From positions 1 to 48,276 of the forward strand of contig CASENE010000028.1 of assembly GCA_949289265.1 (NCBI GenBank): a stretch of DNA of 48,276 nucleotides, given 5' to 3'. Below the pieces are notes generated by a model. The model had not been told where the DNA came from. It saw nothing but the letters and a program-made list of their open reading frames with translations, and did not search any database. Shown one piece after another: positions 8,063 to 15,688 of the stretch; position 1 is the stretch's first letter, and each line of letters begins with the position of its first letter. The position numbers were made by a program, and so were the translations under genes. The stretch comes from an uncultured Bacteroides sp. GTDB lineage: Bacteria; Bacteroidota; Bacteroidia; Bacteroidales; Bacteroidaceae.

Positions 8063-8599
8063 TTATTCTGCTTTATCGGGAGTATGGAGGATGAAGGTGG
8101 TGGCGCCGATGGTGACAACGGCTCCGTCGTAGATGCGGACACGGTCCTTATCGCTCAGGATGTCGTTGTTCAGGAAGGTGCCCGTCAGGCTGGGGGCGTC
8201 GCGCAACGTGTGCGAGAGGCTGCCATCCTTTTCTTTCTTCACGCGGATGATGCAATGCCGACGGTCCATGCTCATGTCCGAGGTCTCGATGGGGACTTGG
8301 ACGGTGGTGCCGATGCAGCGCCGCCCGATGATGTTGTCGCCTTCCTGCAAGGGGAATACCTGCTTGAAGCCAAACACGTTTTCTATCACCACGATGCTCC
8401 CCCACTCGCCCTTGCCGACCGTTTCGTCCAGCCGCGCCTGGGCTTCCTTGCGCGTGGCTTCGGTCTTGCTTTTGCCCAGACGGATGGCGAACTGCTTCTT
8501 GCAATGGTCGCATACGAAGACGAGCGATTGCCCTTCTTGGTATTTGGTCTCGTCAAACGTCAGGTAATTCTCGCATTTGGGGCAACGTACACGTTTCAT
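8063..8599 (-). CDS. Zinc-ribbon and FHA domain protein
   Basis: A 178-residue protein. Residues 6-33 hold two CxxC pairs (Cys6/Cys9 and Cys30/Cys33) of a small zinc ribbon. Residues about 85-175 form an FHA phosphothreonine-binding domain, with GR in NIIGRRC, the SMDRRHC segment and the LRDAPSLTGTFLNN strand. No catalytic domain or signal peptide is seen. It is sandwiched by 9 bp and 14 bp between the HU-SPOR gene and pncB. Likely a phosphopeptide-binding adaptor; partner unknown. Confidence 0.85.
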   Translation of the reverse strand: MKRVRCPKCENYLTFDETKYQEGQSLVFVCDHCKKQFAIRLGKSKTEATRKEAQARLDETVGKGEWGSIVVIENVFGFKQVFPLQEGDNIIGRRCIGTTVQVPIETSDMSMDRRHCIIRVKKEKDGSLSHTLRDAPSLTGTFLNNDILSDKDRVRIYDGAVVTIGATTFILHTPDKAE

Positions 8600-8608
8600 G
8601 TCTTCTTC

Positions 8609-9742
8609 TTATTTTTTCTTTAACACCCAGGCGTTCTGATAAGCCTTTTCCTTGCGCAACTGGTTGACGGCCTGGTAAGCCTCTGCCTGGCTGGCATACG
8701 ACTGTATGCTCACCCGCATCTTCCCGCTGCCGATGATGGCCTTGGCTTCCTTATACCCGGCCCGGATCAGTTCCGAGGCCATCTTTTCGGCATCGGCCTG
8801 CGTGCCGACGCTGGCCACGATGATGTGGTAGATTTTCGCCTTGTCCGCCGATGCAGACGCATGGGACTGGGGCTTGGGGGCGGGAGTCGCGGTCTTTGCC
8901 GGTTTGGGCGTCACGGTGGCCGTCTCTATGGCGCGCGGCGTGGCCGTGGTTTGGGGGCGTTGCGGCGCGGGGGTGGCGGTTCGCACGGTATCCGTGGCCG
9001 GGAGAGCCTTGGGGGTTGCCTCCTTTTTCACCTTGCCTGCGCTCTCCTCTTTGGGAAGGGACGAAGCGGCCAGGGGGATGATGGCCAACGATTGTTTGTC
9101 CAACTGCCTGAACACCTCCGTAGGCATCAGCTGGGCATAATTCCCATGGATGATTTCCGTGTTCTTGACCGGAATAGAGATGGCGAAGAACAGAATGATG
9201 ATGGCCGCCACGGCCGCGATGTTCGACCACAGGGGCGCGTTGAAGCGTATGCGGAAGCGGCGGGGGGCCTTCTCCACCGCCTGGGTCGCCACGTGCCGGG
9301 GGGCCAGCTGCGGCCGGGGCGTCGCCAGCTTGGGCATCTTGAAGCCGGAAAGCCCGTACCATTCGGACGACGGAGCCTGCTGCGCGCACGGCGCGAAATC
9401 GAAAGTCTGGCGCAGGGTCAGGCTCAATTGACCGATGCGGGGCAGTTCGATAGTCCCCTCTTCGTGCAGACGGGATATCCATTGCCGCACCTCTGCCTGC
9501 ACCCGGCGCGACGCCTCCGCGTAACTCATGCCGTAGGTCTTCATATAAGATTGTATCAGCAAGCCGTCGTTAAGGGTCAACCGCGGGTTGAACCGGATCA
9601 TGCGGGCCGGAGGCAGGAACAATCCGCTCTCCTCCTCCCACCGCGCCGGTGCGTAGTAGGTGATAAAGCCTCCGAAATGAGGGATGATGACACACTCGTT
9701 TTCTGCCAGAAGTTTCTCAATATGTTGTGCTAAATCTATCAT
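8609..9742 (-). CDS. HU-CCDC81 and SPOR domain membrane protein
   Basis: A 377-residue protein. Residues 1-60 and 61-120 resemble the paired HU-like CCDC81 domains of Bacteroidota (HIEKLLAENECVIIPHFGGF). A single membrane helix spans about 174-191 (AAVAAIIILFFAISIPV). A Pro/Ala/Thr-rich linker (about 215-298) leads to a C-terminal SPOR domain (about 300-377), which binds denuded peptidoglycan. Topology should put the HU-like part in the cytoplasm and SPOR in the periplasm, so it could link nucleoid or cytoplasmic partners to the cell wall near the septum. First gene of a probable five-gene minus-strand operon. The start is the ATG at 9742; see the promoter next to it. Confidence 0.9.
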   Translation of the reverse strand: MIDLAQHIEKLLAENECVIIPHFGGFITYYAPARWEEESGLFLPPARMIRFNPRLTLNDGLLIQSYMKTYGMSYAEASRRVQAEVRQWISRLHEEGTIELPRIGQLSLTLRQTFDFAPCAQQAPSSEWYGLSGFKMPKLATPRPQLAPRHVATQAVEKAPRRFRIRFNAPLWSNIAAVAAIIILFFAISIPVKNTEIIHGNYAQLMPTEVFRQLDKQSLAIIPLAASSLPKEESAGKVKKEATPKALPATDTVRTATPAPQRPQTTATPRAIETATVTPKPAKTATPAPKPQSHASASADKAKIYHIIVASVGTQADAEKMASELIRAGYKEAKAIIGSGKMRVSIQSYASQAEAYQAVNQLRKEKAYQNAWVLKKK

Positions 9743-9746
9743 GTGA

Positions 9747-9754
9747 CAAAGATA
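9747..9754 (-). promoter_or_regulatory. -7 element directly before the HU-SPOR start codon
   Basis: On the minus strand a perfect TATCTTTG ends 4 bases before the ATG at 9742. Transcription would start at or next to the start codon, implying a leaderless mRNA, unless the match is chance. Confidence 0.5.
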
Positions 9755-9844
9755 AGAATTCTTCCTGGGAAAAACACAATTTTTCCCTGCCTTTATTCAT
9801 ACGGCCTTTTCGGGGGATGCCCGACGCCGCCACCGGGAGATAGA

Positions 9845-9910
9845 GTCCCAGCGACCGGGGAGTACTGTGCCAGCCTGCTGGAAGTACTGTGCCAGCCCGC
9901 TGGGACTACT
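9845..9910. repeat. Tandem array, 3 x 22 bp
   Basis: Three 22-bp units start at 9845, 9867 and 9889; the last two share GTGCCAGCC, and the units end in AGTACT, AGTACT and GACTACT. The array fills the gap between the Gfo/Idh gene and the HU-SPOR gene. A weak AAACGC...GCGTTT inverted repeat follows at about 9918-9951 and might end Gfo/Idh transcription. Confidence 0.85.
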
Positions 9911-9982
9911 ACGCCACTAAACGCTGACTGACAAGCCGTTTCGTCGGCGTTTCAAGGCGCGCCCGGCGGCAGTTCCCCGCCC

Positions 9983-10963
9983 CTATTCGTCGTCCGGGAA
10001 GCGCACGCCCCACTCCTTACGCAAACCGTCGAGCAAGTGCATGACGCCGAGGGTCTCGGCATGGGGCATCTCCGGCGTCTCTATGGCTCCCTGCTCCAGG
10101 GCTTGGATGGAGGCCAGCACCTCGTACTCGTATCCGCTGATTTGCGGCGGGCAATGGATTTCGTCCACCAACCGATGTTCCGACGAATAGACGGAAGCCT
10201 TCTGCGGGTTGTTTATATTGTCCACGATGATGTATCCCTTGTCTCCGCCGATGATGCCCTGCCGGTCGCCGACGCAATAGATATTGGTCTGCATCACGGC
10301 CATACGCCCGTCGCGGTAGGCCAGCGTAATAGTGTTCTGCGCGTCCACGCCCGTGTCGGTCTTCAGGCAGGCGGAGGAGATGCGCTCAATGTCCTTGCCG
10401 AAGACCATGAAAGCGAAGTTCAGGGGATATACGCCCAAATCCAGCAAGGCCCCGCCAGCCAGTTCCGGGCGCACGATGCGCTCTTTGGTAGCCATGGGAT
10501 AGCTCAAGCTGGCGGTCAACGTCATGGGGGTGCCGATGCGCCCCGAGTCCACGAGTTGGCGGATGGTCTGGGAGAAGGGCATGAAGCGCGTCCAGATGGC
10601 CTCGGCCACAAACACGCCTTCCTGCCGCGCCCGGGCAATCACCTCTTCGGCCTGGCGGGCATTGGCAGTGAAGGCCTTTTCGCACAACACGGGTTTCTTG
10701 TGTTGCAGGCAGAGGAGAGCGTGGGCATAGTGGTGCGAATGGGGCGTAGCGATATATACCAAGTCCACCTCCGGGTCTTCCACCAAGGCCTCATACGACC
10801 CGTAAGCACGCTGCAGGCCGTATGCCCGTGCAAAGCGTTCCGCCTTTTCCCTACTGCGCGAGCCTACGGCAAAAGCCTCGGCCGCCTCCATTCGCTGCAA
10901 AGTCCAGGCCATCTTCTCGGCGATGTGGCCCGCACCCAGGATTCCTATTTTATACTTTTTCAT
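9983..10963 (-). CDS. Gfo/Idh/MocA family NAD(P)-dependent oxidoreductase
   Basis: A 326-residue enzyme with an N-terminal Rossmann fold (GILGAGHIAEKMA, residues 8-20) and the family EKAFTANARQAEEV segment (EKP-like motif). A GALLDLGVYPLNF segment with the family's DxGxY pattern is also present. Such proteins oxidise or reduce sugars, inositols or related alcohols. It is divergently transcribed from rfbC, which hints at sugar metabolism, but the substrate cannot be read from the sequence. Length is normal. Confidence 0.88.
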   Translation of the reverse strand: MKKYKIGILGAGHIAEKMAWTLQRMEAAEAFAVGSRSREKAERFARAYGLQRAYGSYEALVEDPEVDLVYIATPHSHHYAHALLCLQHKKPVLCEKAFTANARQAEEVIARARQEGVFVAEAIWTRFMPFSQTIRQLVDSGRIGTPMTLTASLSYPMATKERIVRPELAGGALLDLGVYPLNFAFMVFGKDIERISSACLKTDTGVDAQNTITLAYRDGRMAVMQTNIYCVGDRQGIIGGDKGYIIVDNINNPQKASVYSSEHRLVDEIHCPPQISGYEYEVLASIQALEQGAIETPEMPHAETLGVMHLLDGLRKEWGVRFPDDE

Positions 10964-10985
10964 GATTCTACGATGGTTATAGGGA

Positions 10986-10993
10986 CAAAGGTA
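10986..10993 (-). promoter_or_regulatory. -7 element for the Gfo/Idh gene
   Basis: On the minus strand TACCTTTG matches TAnnTTTG, 22 bases upstream of the ATG at 10963. No good -33 TTTG is seen. It is one half of a divergent promoter region with the element at 11016. Confidence 0.6.
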
Positions 10994-11015
10994 GGGTTTT
11001 TCGGAAAAATATTTC

Positions 11016-11023
11016 TACTTTTG
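11016..11023 (+). promoter_or_regulatory. -7 element for rfbC-ugd
   Basis: TACTTTTG on the plus strand matches TAnnTTTG. It would give a 5' leader of about 55 bases for rfbC. It lies 22 bp from the opposing -7 element, so the two polymerases could compete. Confidence 0.6.
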
Positions 11024-11084
11024 TCCGCGGAAATCCATGCTTGCAAGAGAAGATTTTCCGATTTCTAACTAATTTTACCCATCA

Positions 11085-11633
11085 ATGAATTACATACAGA
11101 CAGAGATTGACGGCGTGTGGCTCATCGAGCCCAAGGTCTTTTCCGACGCCCGCGGTTACTTCATGGAGGCCTTCAAGGAAGAGGAGTTCCGGCAACAAGT
11201 GGGCGACGTGCACTTTGTGCAAGACAACGAGTCGAAGTCTTCGTTCGGCGTCCTTCGCGGCCTGCACTACCAGAAGGGGGCGCACAGCCAGGCCAAACTG
11301 GTGCGCGTGCTGCGCGGCAAGGTGCTGGACGTGGCCGTAGACCTGCGCCGGTCCTCGCCCACGTTTGGCAAGCACGTCAGCGTGGAACTGAGCGAAGACA
11401 ACAAGCGCCAGTTCTTCATCCCGCGCGGCTTCGCCCACGGCTTTCTGGTGCTGAGCGACGAAGCAGTGTTCATGTACAAAGTAGACAACGCCTATGCCCC
11501 CCAATCGGAAGCCTCCATCCGCTTCGACGACCCGGAACTGGGCATCGACTGGCCGGTGGCGCCGGAACAGATGGTGCTCTCGGAAAAAGACAGGCACGGG
11601 GCGGCCTTTAAAGATGCTGTATATTTCGAATAA
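11085..11633 (+). CDS. rfbC: dTDP-4-dehydrorhamnose 3,5-epimerase
   Basis: A 182-residue cupin epimerase of the dTDP-L-rhamnose pathway. GVLRGLHYQ carries the substrate-binding Arg58 and catalytic His61; FIPRGFAHGFLVL and the Tyr in YKVDNAYAP complete the site. Length is typical. rfbA, rfbB and rfbD are not in the window and must be elsewhere if this pathway is complete. It lies 6 bp before ugd and is probably cotranscribed. Confidence 0.93.
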   Translation: MNYIQTEIDGVWLIEPKVFSDARGYFMEAFKEEEFRQQVGDVHFVQDNESKSSFGVLRGLHYQKGAHSQAKLVRVLRGKVLDVAVDLRRSSPTFGKHVSVELSEDNKRQFFIPRGFAHGFLVLSDEAVFMYKVDNAYAPQSEASIRFDDPELGIDWPVAPEQMVLSEKDRHGAAFKDAVYFE

Positions 11634-11639
11634 GAGATT

Positions 11640-12956
11640 ATGAAGATAGCAATTGTTGGTACGGGATACGTCGGCCTGGTGACCGGCGCCTGTTTTGCGG
11701 AGATTGGTGTGAACGTGGTATGCGTGGATACGAACCGCGAGAAAATCGAAGCCCTGAAGAAAGGCGTGATACCCATCTACGAGAATGGACTGGAAGAGAT
11801 GGTGACGCGCAATGCCAAGGCAGGAAGGTTGCAGTTCACCACCTCGTTGGAAGACTGCCTGAACGAGGTAGAAGTGGTGTTCAGCGCAGTAGGCACGCCG
11901 CCGGACGAGGATGGCAGCGCCGACCTGAGCTACGTGCTCCAGGTGGCACGCACCATAGGACAGAACCTGCAGAAGTATGTATTGGTGGTCACCAAGAGCA
12001 CAGTGCCCGTGGGAACCGCGCAAAAGGTGCGCGAGACCATCCGCGAAGAGCTGCGGAAGAGAGGTGCGGACATACCGTTTGACGTGGCCTCGAATCCTGA
12101 GTTCCTGAAGGAAGGCAATGCCGTGAACGACTTCATGAGCCCGGACAGAGTAGTGGTGGGCGTCGACTCGGAACGGGCCAAGAAGCTGATGAGCCAGCTC
12201 TACAAGCCATTCCTGCTGAACAACTTCCGAGTCATCTTTATGGACATCCCCTCGGCCGAAATGACCAAGTATGCCGCCAACTCCATGCTGGCCACGCGCA
12301 TCAGCTTTATGAACGACATCGCCAACCTGTGCGAGCGGGTGGGCGCCGATGTCAACATGGTGCGCAGCGGCATAGGGTCGGACACGCGCATTGGCCGCAA
12401 GTTCCTCTATCCGGGCATCGGCTATGGCGGCTCTTGTTTCCCGAAGGATGTGAAGGCATTGATAAAGACCGCCGAGCAGCATGGCTATGTGATGCGGGTG
12501 TTGCGCGCGGTGGAAGAAGTCAACGAATGCCAGAAAGGAGTCTTGTTCGATAAGCTGAAGAACTTGTTCGACGGACAGCTGGCAGGAAAGACCATCGCCC
12601 TGTGGGGGCTGTCGTTCAAACCCGAGACGGACGACATGCGCGAGGCGCCATCGTTGGTGCTCATCAAGCGCCTGCAAGAAGCCGGATGCACGATACGCGT
12701 CTACGACCCGGTGGCCATGGACGAGTGCCGCAGGCGCATGGGCGACGCCGTGTGCTACGCCAAAGACCTCTACGACGCCACCTTGGATGCCGACGCCTTG
12801 CTGCTGGTGACCGAGTGGAAAGAGTTCCGCCTGCCCTCGTGGGCCGTCATCAAGAAATCCATGCGGCGGCCGCTCGTGCTGGACGGACGCAATATCTACG
12901 ACCCGGCAGAAATGACAGAGCGCGGCTTTGAATACCATTGCATCGGAAAGCCATAA
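11640..12956 (+). CDS. ugd: UDP-glucose 6-dehydrogenase
   Basis: A 438-residue enzyme that oxidises UDP-glucose twice to UDP-glucuronate, a precursor for acidic surface glycans. NAD-binding GTGYVG at residues 7-12, STVPVGT, SNPEFLKEG with the catalytic Glu, and GYGGSCFPKD with the nucleophilic Cys266. The C-terminal UDP-binding domain has LWGLSFKPETDDMREAPS. It ends 29 bp before a strong hairpin terminator. Together with rfbC it supplies nucleotide sugars for the polysaccharide locus that begins 1.6 kb downstream. Confidence 0.95.
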   Translation: MKIAIVGTGYVGLVTGACFAEIGVNVVCVDTNREKIEALKKGVIPIYENGLEEMVTRNAKAGRLQFTTSLEDCLNEVEVVFSAVGTPPDEDGSADLSYVLQVARTIGQNLQKYVLVVTKSTVPVGTAQKVRETIREELRKRGADIPFDVASNPEFLKEGNAVNDFMSPDRVVVGVDSERAKKLMSQLYKPFLLNNFRVIFMDIPSAEMTKYAANSMLATRISFMNDIANLCERVGADVNMVRSGIGSDTRIGRKFLYPGIGYGGSCFPKDVKALIKTAEQHGYVMRVLRAVEEVNECQKGVLFDKLKNLFDGQLAGKTIALWGLSFKPETDDMREAPSLVLIKRLQEAGCTIRVYDPVAMDECRRRMGDAVCYAKDLYDATLDADALLLVTEWKEFRLPSWAVIKKSMRRPLVLDGRNIYDPAEMTERGFEYHCIGKP

Positions 12957-12985
12957 CAGACTTAGCCTCCGTAAAAGCGTCCATA

Positions 12986-13045
12986 ACCGGAGAGGGCTTG
13001 GCGTTAAGCGACCATTTCATCGCTTACCACCAAGCCCTCTCCGGT
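12986..13045. terminator. Bidirectional nested hairpin terminator
   Basis: A perfect 16-bp stem pairs 12986-13001 with 13030-13045. Inside the loop a second stem pairs TAAGCGA with TCGCTTA. ATTTTAT follows on the plus strand. It lies between the convergent ugd and DEAD-box helicase genes and should end both transcripts. Confidence 0.88.
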
Positions 13046-13064
13046 ATTTTATACTCTTATTACG

Positions 13065-14285
13065 TCACTTCCCTCCGCCTTTCTTCCGGTTGCGGCGATG
13101 TCCTCCTCCGTTAGAGCCTTTGCGACGTTCGGCAGGCCGATATTCCGGCGCTTCGCCCAACTCGGACGGCAGCGGAATCTTATAGATGTCCTTGCCCAAG
13201 AAACGCTCGATGCCCCGGAACTTGCTCTGCTCGGCATCGCTCACAAAGGTCAACGCTACGCCGTCATTGTTGGCACGGGCGGTGCGACCGATGCGGTGCA
13301 CGTAGTCTTCATTGTCATGAGGCACGTCGTAGTTTATGACCAGCCGGATGTCGTCGATGTCGATGCCGCGTGCCACGATGTCCGTAGCCACCAGTATGTT
13401 CACCTGCCCGGCTTTGAAGCGGTACATGACATCCTCACGCTCGGCCTGCTCAAGGTCGCTGTGCATCTCGCCCACATTCAGGTGCAGGCGTTTCAGAGCC
13501 TTGGCCACCTCCTTCACCTTGAGTTTGGAGGAAGCAAACACGATGACCCGTTCCGGCACTTGCTCGGAGAAGAGACTGCGGATGATGCCCAGCTTTTGAC
13601 TCTCGTGGCAGACATAAGCCGCCTGCACAATCTTGTCGGCAGGTTTGGAGACAGCCAGTTTCACTTCCGCAGGGTCGCGCAGGATATTCTCGGCCAGTTG
13701 CTGTATCTTGGCAGGCATGGTGGCCGAAAACATCACCGTCTGCCTCTCCTTGGGCAGGTGGCTGACTATCTGCATGATGTCGTCATAGAACCCCATGTCC
13801 AACATGCGGTCGGCTTCGTCGAGGACAAAGAAGGACACACGCGACAGGTCGACGTAGCCCAGGCTGAGGTGGGCAATCAAGCGACCGGGGGTGGCGATGA
13901 CGACGTCTGCTCCCAGGGTAAGCCCTTTCTTCTGCTGCTCGAACAGGACTCCGTCGTTGCCCCCGTAGACTGCCACGCCGGAGACGGGCAAGAAGTATGA
14001 AAAGCCCTGCATCTGCTGGTCTATCTGCTGGGCCAGTTCGCGCGTGGGGGCCATAATGATGCAGTTGATGGCATCCTCCGGATACCCTCCTTCGGCAATC
14101 TTATTCAGGATGGGCAGCATGTAGGCAGCCGTCTTGCCCGTACCGGTCTGCGCCACGGCTATCAGGTCGCGCCCTTCGAGTATCAGCGGAATGGACTTCT
14201 CTTGTATGGGGGTACACTCGTCGAAGCGCATGGCATCGAGCGCTTCGAGCACTTGTTCGTTGAGATTGAGTTCAGAAAACTTCAT
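13065..14285 (-). CDS. DEAD-box RNA helicase (RhlE-like)
   Basis: A 406-residue ATP-dependent RNA helicase. Motifs in order: Q motif CTPIQEKSIP, I AQTGTGKT, Ia PTRELA, Ib TPGR, II DEAD, III SAT, V ATDIVARGID, VI HRIGRTAR. The C-terminus is a short Gly/Arg/Lys-rich tail (GGGHRRNRKKGGGK) that would bind RNA nonspecifically. Such enzymes act in ribosome assembly and mRNA turnover. It is convergent with ugd and has its own well-formed promoter. Confidence 0.95.
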   Translation of the reverse strand: MKFSELNLNEQVLEALDAMRFDECTPIQEKSIPLILEGRDLIAVAQTGTGKTAAYMLPILNKIAEGGYPEDAINCIIMAPTRELAQQIDQQMQGFSYFLPVSGVAVYGGNDGVLFEQQKKGLTLGADVVIATPGRLIAHLSLGYVDLSRVSFFVLDEADRMLDMGFYDDIMQIVSHLPKERQTVMFSATMPAKIQQLAENILRDPAEVKLAVSKPADKIVQAAYVCHESQKLGIIRSLFSEQVPERVIVFASSKLKVKEVAKALKRLHLNVGEMHSDLEQAEREDVMYRFKAGQVNILVATDIVARGIDIDDIRLVINYDVPHDNEDYVHRIGRTARANNDGVALTFVSDAEQSKFRGIERFLGKDIYKIPLPSELGEAPEYRPAERRKGSNGGGHRRNRKKGGGK

Positions 14286-14305
14286 ATGAATTCGGATTAC
14301 GCCCG

Positions 14306-14336
14306 CAAAGATAGTGAAATATTCGCAGGGTGCAAA
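14306..14336 (-). promoter_or_regulatory. Promoter of the DEAD-box helicase gene
   Basis: On the minus strand TATCTTTG (14306-14313) is a perfect -7 element, with TTTG (14333-14336) exactly 19 bp upstream as -33. The ATG at 14285 follows after about 20 bases. This is the best-formed housekeeping promoter in the window. Confidence 0.85.
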
Positions 14337-14537
14337 AGTTTTCTCTCACCGCCCCGACGTAACGCGAAGGACAAAGCCCCGACAAACACCTGCCGGCACG
14401 TCCTTACCACTGTCGTTCAGCCGCCGGATAAAGCTCCCCCCACTCCCCTTGCATTCGCCCGTCGCTTGCAACAAACTAATTTGAAAAGAAAAATAGTTTT
14501 TTCGCTTTAAATAGTTTTTATACTTAAATTAATTATA

Positions 14538-14545
14538 TACCTTTG
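14538..14545 (+). promoter_or_regulatory. Promoter -7 element of the polysaccharide locus
   Basis: TACCTTTG matches TAnnTTTG. The -33 position (about 14515) has TTTT, not TTTG. The upstream stretch is AT-rich and holds a direct repeat of AAATAGTTTTT at about 14490 and 14508. I found no inverted repeats flanking it and no recombinase gene nearby, unlike the invertible capsule promoters of B. fragilis. Confidence 0.7.
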
Positions 14546-14799
14546 CAGCCGCAGAGCGTTACTTAGCCAGCAGGGCATAACTGGAATCCACCTCTGAACA
14601 ACCCAAGTGGCCCATGCTCTCCTGGAAAGGTAAAACCCTGGAATAACAAAACAAATAAACGGCCATGCCTCCGGCACTCCCCTACAGATGGAACGATTCC
14701 GCCGAACTTTCGGGAATCAAGACGATAACTGACTGCATTCCAACTAATAACAGGCGCAGCCAGGATTGAGAGAATTATACCTGCCGACCGGAAGCAACC
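14546..14799 (+). other. Long untranslated leader before upxY
   Basis: About 250 bases separate the -7 element from the UpxY ATG without a convincing ORF. Untranslated leaders of this kind are typical of Bacteroides capsule operons, where UpxY acts on early elongation. Several short GC-rich inverted repeats are visible but no strong terminator. The stretch between 14337 and 14537 holds only the two promoter regions and nothing else I recognise. Confidence 0.55.
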
Positions 14800-15408
14800 A
14801 TGAACCGGCAGCAAGCAACAGATATAAAAGAGACGAGCCTCATGGAAGAAATCCCGACAAATCCCGATGCCGAGAGCCGACTGGTCCAATGGTTCGTGAT
14901 GCGCGACCTGACCCGCCCCAACGCCAAGTGGCCCGCCTACCGGCTGCTGAACAATGAGGACATCGAGTATTTTACTCCCATGACTCCCAGACTGACTGTA
15001 CGCCGTGGCAAGCGCGAGCAAGAGATGGTACCTTTCATCCACGACCTGCTGTTCGTGCATGCGTCCCGGGAAACGCTGGATCCCTTTGTAGAAAAGATAG
15101 CCACCTTCCAATACCGCTACCTGCGCAAGCCCTGGAGGCAGCCGATGACGGTGCGCGAAGAAGAGATGGACCGTTTCATCCGGGCAGTGAACACGGTGGA
15201 AAGGCCCCGTTATTACCGCCCCGACGAGATTACGCCGGAAATGTACCACCGCCGGATCCGCCTCATGGGCGGCCAACTGGAAGGATACGAAGGCTACCTG
15301 CTCTCCACCCGCGGCTCCAAGGTTAAACGCCTGCTGGTGGAGTTGCCCGGACTGCTGGCAGCCTCGGTGGAAGTGGAGCCGGAATATATCCAACTGCTGA
15401 ATGAATAA
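14800..15408 (+). CDS. UpxY-family transcription antiterminator (NusG-like)
   Basis: A 202-residue NusG paralogue. The NGN domain covers about 30-130: WFVMRDLTRP, YFTPMTPRLTVRRGKRE and FIHDLLFVHASRE follow the UpxY pattern. The C-terminal part (MGGQLEGYEGYLLSTRGSKVKRL) is KOW-like. In B. fragilis each UpxY prevents premature termination in its own capsule operon. It is the first gene of the locus, as usual. No UpxZ-like gene, the usual partner that inhibits heterologous UpxY proteins, follows. An alternative start is the ATG at 14842. Confidence 0.9.
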   Translation: MNRQQATDIKETSLMEEIPTNPDAESRLVQWFVMRDLTRPNAKWPAYRLLNNEDIEYFTPMTPRLTVRRGKREQEMVPFIHDLLFVHASRETLDPFVEKIATFQYRYLRKPWRQPMTVREEEMDRFIRAVNTVERPRYYRPDEITPEMYHRRIRLMGGQLEGYEGYLLSTRGSKVKRLLVELPGLLAASVEVEPEYIQLLNE

Positions 15409-15500
15409 AGCAATGCGATGAATCCGACAGAAGCCCGGAAACAGCCCGGCGCCTTTGGATAAACCCCCCTGCCAGAGGCAAAAAACGGGCAACCTACGGC

Positions 15501-15598
15501 AAAAACTATAAATTTAGGCTGGATTTATGTAAATCCAACTTAGATTTATGTAAATTCAGCCTGGATTCATGTAAATCCAGCCTAAATTTACAGTTTTT
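15501..15598. repeat. 4 x 21 bp tandem array folding into a long hairpin
   Basis: Four 21-bp units start at 15509, 15530, 15551 and 15572. Unit 1 is nearly the reverse complement of unit 4, so 15501-15528 can pair with 15571-15598 at 26 of 28 positions; units 2 and 3 lie in the loop. It sits between upxY and the initiating transferase gene, where a pause or attenuation structure would be placed for UpxY control. No U-tract follows the stem directly. Confidence 0.85.
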
Positions 15599-15688
15599 GC
15601 TTCGACAACGGAAAGTTTTTCCCGCAGCCAGCCGTTGCCTGGCTCCTGCCCTCCCCGCCTTTATTCATATACCTATTTATACGTTCTT

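Noticed and set aside
14470-14560. Invertible capsule promoter.
   Set aside because: I looked for inverted repeats on both sides of the -7 element and found only a direct repeat (AAATAGTTTTT); no recombinase gene is in the window.
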